From: Acestrorhynchus altus
Taxonomy: Eukaryota; Chordata; Actinopteri; Characiformes; Acestrorhynchidae
DNA length: 64,000 nt
Direction: 5' to 3'
Assembly: GCA_034509495.1 (NCBI GenBank)
Contig: CM067502.1
Location: forward strand, 50,104,835-50,168,834
Within the stretch, counting starts at the first letter, position 1; every line of letters begins with the position of its first letter. The translations under genes were made by a program, and so were the position numbers. Positions 24,461 through 34,588 of this stretch are shown here, in pieces. The notes below the pieces were generated by a model that was not told where the DNA came from, did not search any database, and was given only the letters and a program-made list of their open reading frames with translations.

Positions 24461-24730
24461 TCATCTGTATGTTTCTCTCAAAAGAGCCTCTGCATTTGTT
24501 TCACCATCTTCTTTAAAGCTAACAGGGGTTTCAGGCACTGAAGTTCTCCATATTCCTATCAGAATCTCCCAGGTTGCAACTTGCATATGCAACTGGTCTC
24601 TCCTGGTCATCACTTTGAGACAAAGCTGCCCCAGGCCCTGATGAGTAGTATCAGTCTCCAAGATAAAGGGCTTAGACAAGTCAAAATATGCCAACACTGG
24701 AGAAGAATAAAGTTTTGTTGAGTTGGAAAT
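24461..24730 (-). mobile_element. Ty3/gypsy-type retrotransposon fragment (RNase H start)
   Basis: The minus-strand frame contains LAYFDLSKPFILETDT and then HQGLGQL, the typical start of the gypsy RNase H domain (a DxSxPFxLxTDAS-like block). No RT, integrase or LTR was found next to it, so it is a small dead fragment in the intron between B2 and C2. Confidence 0.7.
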
Positions 24731-25720
24731 GCATCTTCATTTTTCAAATTTCACTGATACCTCAATCTTTCTAGGATCTGTAGAGACACAAATGCGCATA
24801 GGCACGTTACATAGTCCAAAAGGCAATCAAATAAATTCATATAACCCAAATGGATTACAGAAAGCTGTCTTATGTTGATCTTTATCAGCCACACTTGGTT
24901 GTAAATCAACAGTAGAGATGCAGTTTGCTCAACTTTATTCGACAAGTAAGAATTGCCCCATATATTAAGTCCCTCTGAAGGCAAAGTGCAAAAGGCAAAG
25001 CAAGTAGCAGCATCTGGATTATAAAGCAATATTGCAACCATAAACGTGGTGAGTCAAGTATAAAATAGAGGAACCAACCAAAAGACAAGTGTAAAATTAC
25101 TTGGAAAGGCTAAGACAGTGAAAGCCATTTAAGAGACTCAGCCTAGCCTGAATACTTTAGGTTCAGGTCTTCACAGCAGCAACTACAGTCTTCAAACCTT
25201 TGTCTATTTTAAATTATCTCCTAAATTTAGCCACATTTTAGGTTTGAAATATCATTTACAATCTCTACCAGGTTCACATCTCTATCTCCTTTAAAGCACC
25301 ACCACAAAGCATAAGCCACCTGACCTCCAGCACTAACTCTGGGTTCTCTCAGACACCTAACCCTCATATAATAATGAAATTAATATCAGGTGATTTTTGT
25401 CCTTATGGAAGTTCTGTAGGGAATTGAGATACATTTTCAGCTCTTCTCATTATTATTTTGACTGTGTTTTTAAATAATTGTACTATAATGAACAATCAAG
25501 ATGAAAATCACTGAGAATCTTGAGGACATCAGTATTTTATCACCATGTGGAAAGCATTTTTGATTTTTAAACAATCACACTGTTTTACATCAATATGCTT
25601 TTATTTCAATTTGAGTAAATTGAGTATATTGTTACATAGTATTATGGAAATTACATGAACAGGTGTTTGACTCAATTGTAATTAAATTCAGAGATTTATC
25701 AATGAATTAACATACAATTT
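24731..25720. other. Non-coding stretch between the gypsy fragment and 25725
   Basis: No exon or clear repeat recognised. Confidence 0.35.
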
Positions 25721-25724
25721 TATC

Positions 25725-25870
25725 TGGAAAGTATTGACAGGCTTCACTTCACATTTTATTATGTTACAGCCTTTTTCCAAAATGGATTTAATTTGTTTTG
25801 TTGAGCAAAGGCTTGAAAACCTATGTATATATTTTTGGTGTGTTTTATTTTTAAGACATTTGTAAAGATT
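25725..25870. mobile_element. Tc1-like terminal fragment
   Basis: ctggaaagtattgacagg, ttatgttacagcc and ttccaaaatggattt follow the order known from widespread vertebrate Tc1-like element ends. No coding part. Confidence 0.5.
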
Positions 25871-26099
25871 TCAGACAATCTTTACCAGTTAGAAATTTAA
25901 GAACACTCAATTTGGGTACACTAACCAGTAGTGTACATATATTATGCACCATTATGACTGTGTGAAATTGATTTCTTTGACTGGTTTACAATCAACCACA
26001 ACATTATGACCACCTCATTGTTTCTAAAATTAGTTCAAATGAGTTCAAAGTGTCACTCTTGTCTCAGGAACCTCTTCAGGTTCTCTACTGGTTCTGCTG

Positions 26100-26773
26100 T
26101 TAGGTTCTGCTCTTCTTGAAATAAGCCACCATGACTGCAAATACCATTACAACAGGCACAGCAAAGTACATGATTTGTATCCAGGTGTTCTGTGTTTTTG
26201 TCTTATCTTTTTTTCTCTTCAGCTGATCGTTTATTTTATCCAGAAGCTCCCTGACCTGCACCTTGTTCTCCACGTCAGTATTGTTGAACACGTGATATTG
26301 TCCCCCACATTTCTTAATCAGTGTCTGCAAGTTCTTGGCCTCCTTGACAAACTGATCTATGGTTTTAGTTTTCAGTCTGTCTCCGTAAGTGAAGAGCACC
26401 ATGGAGTTCAATTCCACGTCTGAGCCCAGCATTTCCTTCACTTTCTCAGCCATGATCTTCACTTGCTCTGTTAAGCGTCCCAGCTGGATGATGAAGAGAA
26501 AGACATGGGGTCCTGGAGCACAGAGGGTCAAGGCTCTCTCCAGTTCTTCTTTCACCTTCACCTCTGAGAGCAAGTTGCTGAACAGGCCTGGCGTGTCCAC
26601 CACGGTCACCTGCCTTCCACACACCTGACCTTCCCCGACTTCACTGTTCAGTGTCAGGCAGGTGGAGCTGATGTCGGACTGAAACTTTTCTCTGCCCAGG
26701 ATGGTGTTTCCAGTGGCGCTCTTGCCCACACCCTGGAGGCCCACCAGCACCAGTCTCAGGGGATCCTCTGAAC
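26100..26773 (-). CDS. GIMAP, type C, copy C2 (C-terminal membrane anchor)
   Basis: Close paralogue of C1: P-loop GLQGVGKSATGN, DTPGLFSN, box LCAPGPHVFLFIIQLG, G4-like T-Y-G-D, and a C-terminal hydrophobic helix (IMYFAVPVVMVFAVMVAY) followed by FKKSRT. Acceptor AG at 26774-26775; phase-1 start G-S-E-D-P. The upstream MSYSEQFFPGSEDP frame is also open, as in C1. It has the usual GLCARGP-type variation (LCAPGP here, LCARGP in C1). Confidence 0.9.
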
Positions 26774-26859
26774 CTGGAAAGAATTGTTCTGAATAGCTCA
26801 TTGGTTCTAGATTGTCCCCTTTGCCACAGTTTTTAGCCACAATTAAAGCAAACAATTAA

Positions 26860-27466
26860 ACGTTGATATTTTCAATAAGGAAAGTTTATTCAAACGATAT
26901 ATATTCGGTACATTTTTCTCAAACATTTTATATGAAAGCAACTTTCCTTACAGTGAACAACAAAATACATGTATTAATGCTTACAATATGGTTTCTGATA
27001 ATATTGTGAAAAATGATTGTGAAAATGCAAACCTATAAAGAAATACATAAAATGGCTATTTATTGTATATTATAAGGCATTAAATATGTTTCTAAATATA
27101 TCTAAGGATGGGTTGCTCTTTATGTGTTTATACATGTCTCAGGTTGTTAAACCAATTGTGCATCAAATAAATCAGTGGTAGGAAGACTCGCTCAAAATAA
27201 TGGTGATCACATAACTGCTGAAAAGGTTAGATAGATATATAGATAGATAGAGAGATACTTTATTGATCTTGAGGGAAATTAAAGCAAATTAATAATTAAA
27301 CCTCTACGACTACAGAAATAATGTCTATTGTTCAGTGTTTTTAAACAGCATTTCTGTTCGGTCTGTAGGGGACTGGACAGGAACAGTATTTCGTAAGGTT
27401 TGCTCCTCCCCTTTCATTAATGTATATTAATACGTGTTTATTCTTTTCAGGATTCAGCCTCAGAAA
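26860..27466. other. Non-coding stretch between C2 and A3
   Basis: Contains a short (GATA)n run at 27230-27256 and the word tactttattgatcttgagggaaatt, which resembles the end of common fish SINE/LINE copies. No exon. Confidence 0.4.
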
Positions 27467-28269
27467 CTACTGAATACAGCACTTCGTCACTGCATAAGCA
27501 GCTCCAGCAACTAGAGCAGTTAATGCAACTATTTTTTCCCAACTCATTTGCATGAAGCTGTTTTGCTGTTCTGCTCTCTTTCTTGCCTCTTCTTCCCTCA
27601 CATTTGGATTTTTTCGTAGAATTCTTGCCTGTTCCTCTCGAATTGCTCTCTCGGCCATCTGCAGCATCTTATTAGTGTAGTGCTGTCCACCATTTCTGAC
27701 AACCATTTGATTTATCTTATCAAACAAAGCTTCAACCTGTGTCCTGTCATTAACTTCATTGTTGAAGACATGGTATCGTTCACCGCAGGACTGGATGAAT
27801 TCCAGCAGATCACGACTTTCATGGACAAAATCATGAATAGTCTTTTTAGTCTTCTTCAGCTGGTCTCCCTGGGTGAAGAGGACCATGGTGTATTTTGAGG
27901 CTTCATCTCCAAAGATTCCCTTGATGATCTCCACTGTTTCTTTCTCCTCCAGGGTGAATCTCCCGAGCTGGACCACCACTAAGAACACATGGGGTCCTGG
28001 AGCACACAGTGATATGCTCAATTTGATCTTCTCTTTGATCTCCTCTTTTGAGAAGTTGGTATCAAAAATGCCTGGAGTGTCAATGACGGCTACAGGTCTA
28101 CCAGCCACAGGTCCTCTAAACTTCTCACAGTCTGTGGTCACAGAAGATGAAGATATATCAGATAGAAACACTTCTCCCCCAAAGATGGTGTTTCCTGTAG
28201 CACTTTTTCCCACTCCAGTCTTTCCAACCAGCACAATCCTCAGCTCAGCATTGTTCATCAGCCTCTGTG
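27467..28269 (-). CDS. GIMAP, type A, copy A3
   Basis: AIG1 exon: MNNAELRIVLVGKTGVGKS, DTPGIFDTN, LSISLCAPGPHVFLVVVQLG, T-Q-G-D. The C-terminus has RAEQQNSF and then a hydrophobic Ala/Val helix, ending TKCCIQ. The acceptor AG at 28270-28271 gives A-Q-R-L-M in phase 1 and matches the leader 30365-30389. It is nearly identical to A2 through the G domain and differs most at the C-terminus. Confidence 0.94.
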
Positions 28270-28359
28270 CTGTTAAAGGACAGGTACAGCATTACACTAC
28301 TTTCTATGCCACAATATCATTTTCAATCATTTTACAGGTATTTGATTTTTCAGACTAAT

Positions 28360-30360
28360 AAGATTTTAGTCCAAGTCATTTTGGAGCATTTTATTGGTCC
28401 GTTTATCATGATTTCATTTAAACAATATAAAGAACAGCTGCTGGATATATGATTTTTGCATTTTGATATATACATTCATCATCAAAAATAGCTGCACCCA
28501 GAAGAAACCAACAGGAATGACATTTGTTGGGTAGGTTTGATATCATGAGACGTCCAAATGATTCCAGTTCCAGACCTCAGTCATGCACGTAACGGATGCA
28601 AGGACATGTCTTATCACTGTATCTGACTATTTAAAGTGGCCCCATAGAACGTGTTTTCTATTCGGATCTGTGCTGTTGTACTGGAGCATCCTTTGCTAGT
28701 AAAGTATTCCTCGGAGAAGAGTTTGAGAAGGGTCACATCATAAGCCCTATGATGTGACCCCTCTCAAACTCTTCTCCTGGGAATGTCCCATCCATCAGGA
28801 ATCATCTATCATGCCTCACTCAAACTCAGATAATTCCCATCTCCTTGCCATAAGTAGGCTGGCAAGTGTTCACCTCACAACATATACAGGTGTGAGCATT
28901 CCCAAGCCATCTCCTGAGATAAAGCCCCTTCATATTCATACTTTTATCATCACAGTATCATCACTGTGTGAACTTCAGGTTTGACCCAAATCCTCATCTG
29001 TGGGCTTCACATTTATGCATTAAGGGGTCTTTATTCCCCTTTTTCATTTTTCTGGTTGTTTCTTTGCTATTATTGACATTTCCCCAACTAACTCATGGCT
29101 GCCCTCAACAGTACTTGAATGCTGGTTAGTACAACTGTATTGTAATCTCTATTCAATTTCATGTGAACTAAAATTACCATCATTTCTCTGATCAATATGA
29201 ATGATTCAGTGTAGAAACTCCAGACTCTGTTAGAACAGATGCAGGTAAACAGAAATACAGCAAAGAAGAAGAAGAAGAATTTATCATTCTGAAGAAAGTA
29301 GTTGAGATCTTTTGAGCTGGTCTGAAGAACAAAGCTTGGTTCCACATTTCTCCTTGATGCCTCCAGCTAGTGCCTGGATTCCATCAGCAGCACATCAGAT
29401 ATACCAAACCAGGTGTTGATTAGACTATAAATAACAATGGGAGTCCCATGAAGAGAACTTTGGAGATGTTTAATGAACACAGTGATGGAAAACCATGACT
29501 TTCTGTAGGAATGTTATTATTGTTGATTCTAATATTAGTGTTTTATTGAGGTAATAAACTCTCACTGCCCAGATCAGATTTACATTCTCATTTACATGCC
29601 ATATTCTTGGCTTCATGACTCTAGTTGTAGTTGTAGTGATTAAACAAAATTTTAAAAATGGTAAAATGATGGTAACTAGCTTTATTTACAAGATTTTTAT
29701 TTATATATTTTCTATTATTAATAAATGAAAAACAATGTTTGTATGGTATTCAATAATGAGTTGGTAAAATAATGGTCATTATTAATAAAATTATTGTTTA
29801 ATGGTATTAAATAATCTAAATCAAATTTTGTGATGGACTGCAGTCGGGCTGAGCAAAATTAATTATATCACAGTAATTCAGTGCAGTGTTCCGTATTTAG
29901 GGTGATAACTCTAATATCAAATTGAATTATTAAATACGAATGATTAATATAGCAATAATTTACTATTTATTTCTATAAATGTAGCAAACAAATTTATTTA
30001 TTTAATAATATATATTTAAAATTTAATTTTTTTTTACCAATCATTTACTGCAATCAAATGTTTATTTATTTAAATTACAGTATTTTATTACTGAAATATT
30101 TGTTCATGACTAGGGTACATGCAAGTAACTATTATGTACATTTTTTTGTTTACCATTATTTCATTATATTATTACCAAATACTATTGACTACAAAATATA
30201 CATTTACGACTTGTTAACATGTAATTACCCACACATTTCCCATCTGTAATGTAAAGCACCACCATTTTTATTTGATTTGATTTGGATGTTGAGTATTTTG
30301 AAGTCCATCGATCTATGAAAACATCCCACCGAATGGGTTTAGGGTTCTAAAGTTAAACAC
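28360..30360. other. Intron of GIMAP module III, AT-rich, no gene
   Basis: Between A3 and its leader I see no exon. At 28725-28770 gagaagagtttgagaagggtcacatcata is followed closely by its reverse complement (tatgatgtgacccctctcaaactcttctcc), a hairpin of about 28 bp per arm. The rest is very AT-rich. Confidence 0.5.
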
Positions 30361-30364
30361 TTAC

Positions 30365-30389
30365 CGTGTCTGGCTTCTGCTGCACACAT
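30365..30389 (-). CDS. GIMAP leader exon, module III
   Basis: ATG at 30389 encodes MCAAEARH and one base before GGTAAG. Same exon and 5' UTR as 19652-19676. Can join A3 (28269), C2 (26773) or B2 (24125) in phase. Confidence 0.8.
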
Positions 30390-30491
30390 TTTCAGAGTTG
30401 GATGAAGATCGTCTCTCCACAGAATCTGCTGCTGAGTTTGACTCAAATGTCGTTAAACCTTCAGGCTCTACTCCAGAAGTCCCACACCCTC

Positions 30492-30499
30492 CTATATCC
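30492..30499 (-). promoter_or_regulatory. TATA-like box of GIMAP module III
   Basis: Minus-strand gatatagga at the same distance from the leader as in module II. Confidence 0.45.
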
Positions 30500-30613
30500 A
30501 ATCTATTCTTATCTGGTTCTAACAGCCCTCCCTTCCCTTGCAGGAAGCATCTGAGTGGTTTCTTTTCCTGTTCATACAGTAACTCCTCACTGCTACGCAA
30601 GCTCCACTTTAAC

Positions 30614-31120
30614 TAAATGGACAAAAGTATCGGGACACCTGCTCATCTACTGTTTCTTCTGAAATCAAGGGTATTAAAAAGAGTTTCTCCTGCTTTTGTT
30701 GGAGTAACAGTCTGTACAGTCCAGTGTAACGGAGTTAAAAATTATGTATATAGTTAATAAGAATCATATTTTTCTGTGTGTTCTGACAAAATTGTTATAG
30801 TTAAATTAATTGATATTGTTTTGTTCTGGGTTCATTTATATGTATTTTACTTTGGACCTGCAACTACTCTGCAACCACATATCACCGGCAGCGTGAAGCT
30901 GGTACCGTCACACCAGGGAAGACTTTCCACTAGATTCTGGAACATTGCTGTGAGGATTTGATTGCAGTCTGCAGCAAGAGCATTAGTGAGGTCCGGATAT
31001 TGAATGATCACCACCTGCCTCATCCCCAAATTCCCAACTCATCCCTCCCAAAAGTACTGTATGGAGCTCCATCATTCCAGAGAACACAGTTCATCTTCTT
31101 CACAGCTCAATACCGTGGGG
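30614..31120 (+). mobile_element. Family M1 element, copy 4, with a nested insertion
   Basis: Begins atggacaaaagtatcgggac and ends near ccattccagagaacacagtt. It is interrupted from 30725 to 30912 by a smaller element. It sits upstream of leader III just as copy 3 sits upstream of leader II. Confidence 0.8.
30725..30912. mobile_element. 188-bp MITE nested in the M1 element
   Basis: The segment starts tgtaacgg and ends ccgtcaca, inverted ends matching at 7 of 8 bases, and is flanked on both sides by ccag (30721-30724 and 30913-30916). Copies 1-3 lack it. Confidence 0.65.
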
Positions 31121-31129
31121 GCTTTATAC

Positions 31130-31796
31130 TGTTATTTTGACATTGCCATAACTGGGTTTGTATTCAGGCTACTATGGTCTACTATGTGTGATGGTGCATT
31201 ATGGACCTTTAATTGTGATGAAGTTGTCTGTTGCCATGTTTTCTAATGGAAATGAAAGTCAGTTCTCAGTAAAATAGAGAGCAGCTGAGGTCACGCCCTG
31301 GTCTGTTAAGGACATCTTGCATTTAGTTCATGATGAACTAAGAATGGGCATCAATGAAATACATAACTGTGTTTTTGTTTATTTGTTTAGGTTTTTGGAC
31401 TTTGTGAAGGATTTTCCCAAATTGCTGATTTGTTGTTGTTGCTGTTTGAATGCCGGAGGAATGTCTGAAGCATTGTGTCCCTGGGGCTGGACAATGGTTT
31501 CCTGTTCTGCATGACTGGAGTTTGTGTGTTGCTTTGGGTGTGTTTGTCTTAGTCTGCCAGCTGCAAGTATGTGTCGGCTGATTAAATTTGTTCACCCAAT
31601 AAATACAAATCAAGCCAACATTTCCCAAACAACCACGCAGACATTTTATTTTCTAATAATCCAGAATTATTAACCAACCAATCAATCAATGAAAATTTTA
31701 TTCAAGCCAAATCAAATTGGGTTTGTATTCTGCTTATGATGCCTATTAGAGGAGTAGATTGTTGATTTAGGATCAAATCTCCAAAGCATTTAATGA

Positions 31797-31859
<63 letters not shown>

Positions 31860-32190
31860 AAACACACACACAGAGAGAGACAGAGCGGCCTGTCGGACGT
31901 GCCCTGTTAAATATGTCTGTGAACTTATTATACAAAAGAGGCTCAGAACCAGATTTCTAAAAAGCTGCTTTGTGAAGCTGTCCTTCTAAAAAGGACAATG
32001 CAATTCTTGAAGGTCCTTTGAACCCTAAGAGGTTCCACCACAGTTTTAAACTGAAGACCCTCCAAAAGAGTCTCATGAATGTTGTATTTTTACAGTGTAC
32101 TAAACATCATTACAGTCATTAGTGAAATATGTGCTTTGAGATAGAATATCTGATCTGAAACCAGCAAGATCTTCAGCTTCGCTGATGAAC
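31130..32190. other. Boundary between GIMAP and receptor clusters, no gene
   Basis: 31796-31872 is a (CA)n microsatellite. The rest is unrecognised; an open frame at 31317-31514 has no domain I know. Confidence 0.4.
31796..31872. repeat. (CA)n microsatellite
   Basis: About 35 ca units with two interruptions. Confidence 0.95.
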
Positions 32191-32198
32191 ATCTAGAT

Positions 32199-33121
32199 CA
32201 GGGGTGTCCAAACTTTTTTCACTGAGGGCCACATACATAAAAATATAGGAGGGGCTGGGCTACTAACTACTAAGAGGTCAAATATTTTATGTTGTTGAAT
32301 ATAATTAAAGACAACTTTCCATAAATGAATCTTTATTGATCTATTAAAAAACAATAAAGGGGGAAACGGGACACGGGGTACAGTTCAATCTTGTTATTTA
32401 AGTTATTAATGTTCGTTTGAAAGGGTCAGCAAGAACAGACTGAACTGGACTTAATAACAGGAGTGAACATGATTTTAGTAAATTATTCTGGTGAGTATCA
32501 GCTGCGCTAGGTATGTAAATCGGGCCATCCAGCCGCGGTGCTGATTTCTGGACATGCTGACGCCGTTGAAGTCCTGCACTTTTTCAGGGAACATTGTTTC
32601 GGCGACTTTAACGAGGCATTGTTTGATTAAGTCTCCATCTGAAAAAGGCTTGCCATGTCTGTCGATGAGTTTCCTTTTCCTGGACTTAATACTGTTGCTG
32701 ACCCTGCAGGACTTCCTACTCTCGCTATGTAGGACGCATAGGCCTGATGTTTGGTTTCATAATGACGTCGTACATTATACTCCTTCATAACTGCCTCGGT
32801 TTCAGTGCAGATCAGACTGACACACTTCCCCTTGAATTCTGTAAAGAAACATTCACACCGTATCTGAAATGTTCTGCACTCACATTGTACTTTTCGCTTC
32901 TTTGGTTCTGCCATGTTTAGTAACTTGGGGGAATTTTTCCTGTGACTGTCCTTTTTGGTGGAGCAACTGCCTTGATCAACAGTAGCTCCCTCTGGTGTTA
33001 AAACTAAGAAGTGCAACTCACTGAAGCATAAGTTGAAGTGTGGGCCATATTCTATTCTATTTAAAAAATCTCTTGCGGGCCAATTAAAAATGGACTGCGG
33101 GCCACAGTTTGGACACCCCTG
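32199..33121 (-). mobile_element. Internally deleted hAT (Charlie-like) transposon with BED-finger remnant
   Basis: The ends are inverted: caggggtgtccaaact at the left and agtttggacacccctg at the right. Both are flanked by the same 8-bp target duplication atctagat (32191-32198 and 33122-33129); 8 bp is the hAT size. The minus-strand frame 33016-32627 contains AEPKKRKVQCECRTFQ, KCVSLICTETEAV and KEYNVRRHYETKH, a BED-type zinc finger (C..C..H..H) as in hAT transposases and domesticated GTF2IRD2/ZBED-like genes. The catalytic core is missing, so it is nonautonomous. Confidence 0.9.
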
Positions 33122-33548
33122 ATCTAGATGATCTTCAGGCTTCAGTCCAATTGACTTGTTCTTGTTGTTCTCTGACGAAGATTCAAGAAGAGATTATACG
33201 ACAGCAGTGTGTGTACGAGTGTCATCCTGTTAGAATAGAACACCATTCCTGCCTGGTTCCCCACTCATACACAAAACGGCAGAGTTAGAAACAGTTTGAG
33301 TTTATTCCTAACATCATCTGGTAGAGATGTAGTAAGGAAAGTAAACAAAAATACAATCAATAACTTCATAACTCGCAAAAACAACCCCATTTCCTCCTCA
33401 CTGAGAGAATCACACACCAGAGCTTAACACTGTTATCCACTATGAGATATAACAAACACCAGCAGGGAACCAGAGTCCACCCCACCATCAAAGCACATCC
33501 TTACTGGCGAAACCAAGACTCAGGACAACCTCTGGAACCATTTAAATT

Positions 33549-33735
33549 CATGGCATTTGGCAGGGAATCAGAGTGGTTGGTTTTGGGGTTGAGGCTCAGC
33601 TACACTGAATCAGAGTGGTTGGTTTTGGGGTTGAGGCTCAGCTACACTGAATCAGAGTGGTTGGTTCTGGGGTTGAGGCTCAGCTACTCTGAATCAGAGT
33701 GGTTGGTTTTGGGGTTGAGGTTTCAGGTTAAGATC
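33549..33735 (-). repeat. 42-bp repeat array, decayed receptor-tail copy
   Basis: Four to five units of 42 bp (cagagtggttggttttgggg and on). On the minus strand each unit resembles the D-S-V-Y-Q-S-L tail repeat of P1/P3, but the tyrosine codon position reads TAG (GTG TAG CTG AGC CTC), so every unit has a stop there. It is non-coding now and lies 3' of P1. Confidence 0.8.
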
Positions 33736-34226
33736 AGGTTAAACACGTTCAGCTGGTTGAGTTGGGAACCCTACCAACCTGACCAGTATGACAGTGCTGG
33801 ATGGTCAGTATGTTCAGCATGGACACACTGGTCTCCAAAGTGGTTGAGCATATTTACCAAGCTAGCAAACCAATATGACCAGCTTGACAACTAACTTGGT
33901 AATGTTGGAGATGTTGGTAGACCAGTTAAATCGAAACGCAAATTAAACCATACTGTGCTGTGACGGTCAAAGACACCTTGACCAAATAAAATAACAGTTT
34001 AATAACATCATTAGATATTCATATTCAAATCTTTAACTACATTTCCAGAAACTGGTACAGACCAGTGAAGACTTTGGCGATGTCTATCAGTATTTGATAT
34101 TGAACACACACTGAGAGTATTTAATATAAAAGAACATTTTATTTATATATATTCTTATAGCATCAATTTGTAACCAGTAGTAAGATTAAATAGTTCAAAA
34201 ACAAATCAACTTAAAAGATTATGAAG

Positions 34227-34233
<7 letters not shown>

Positions 34234-34292
<59 letters not shown>

Positions 34293-34308
34293 TATATATA
34301 TATATATG
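34234..34308. repeat. (CA)n and (TA)n microsatellite
   Basis: About 28 ca units followed by a short ta run. Confidence 0.95.
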
Positions 34309-34359
34309 GAGAAATAAATGTCATTATTTTAGAATAAGAGAGTATAAATGCACATCTTT

Positions 34360-34588
34360 AAGTATGGATGGTGTTGGGGTTTAGGCTCTGGTAGATGAAT
34401 CTGATTGGGTGGTGTTGAGGTTTAGACATTGGTAGATGAATCTGATTCATTGGTGTTGGGGTTTTAGGCTCTGGTAGATGAATCTGATTCATTGGTGTTG
34501 GGGTTTTAGGCTCTGGTAGATGAATCGGATTGGGTGGTGTTGGGGTTTTAGGCTCTGGTAGATGAATCTGATTGGGTGGTGTTGGGGT
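34360..34588 (-). repeat. Frameshifted 41/42-bp continuation of the P1 tail repeat
   Basis: Units of 41-42 bp continue past the P1 stop. A missing base in the gattc-atc part of the unit (gattccatc in the coding units) puts the ITIM frame out and creates stops, so the P1 protein ends early in the array. Confidence 0.8.

Noticed and set aside
8244..28269. A, C and B as one multi-domain GIMAP8-like protein
   Set aside because: Each AIG1 exon ends in its own stop codon after a distinct C-terminus, so they cannot be read through as one protein.
33442..33894. 150-codon plus-strand frame with ESEWLVLGLRLSYT repeats
   Set aside because: It is the reverse side of the decayed 42-bp tail repeat; no start context or homologous domain.
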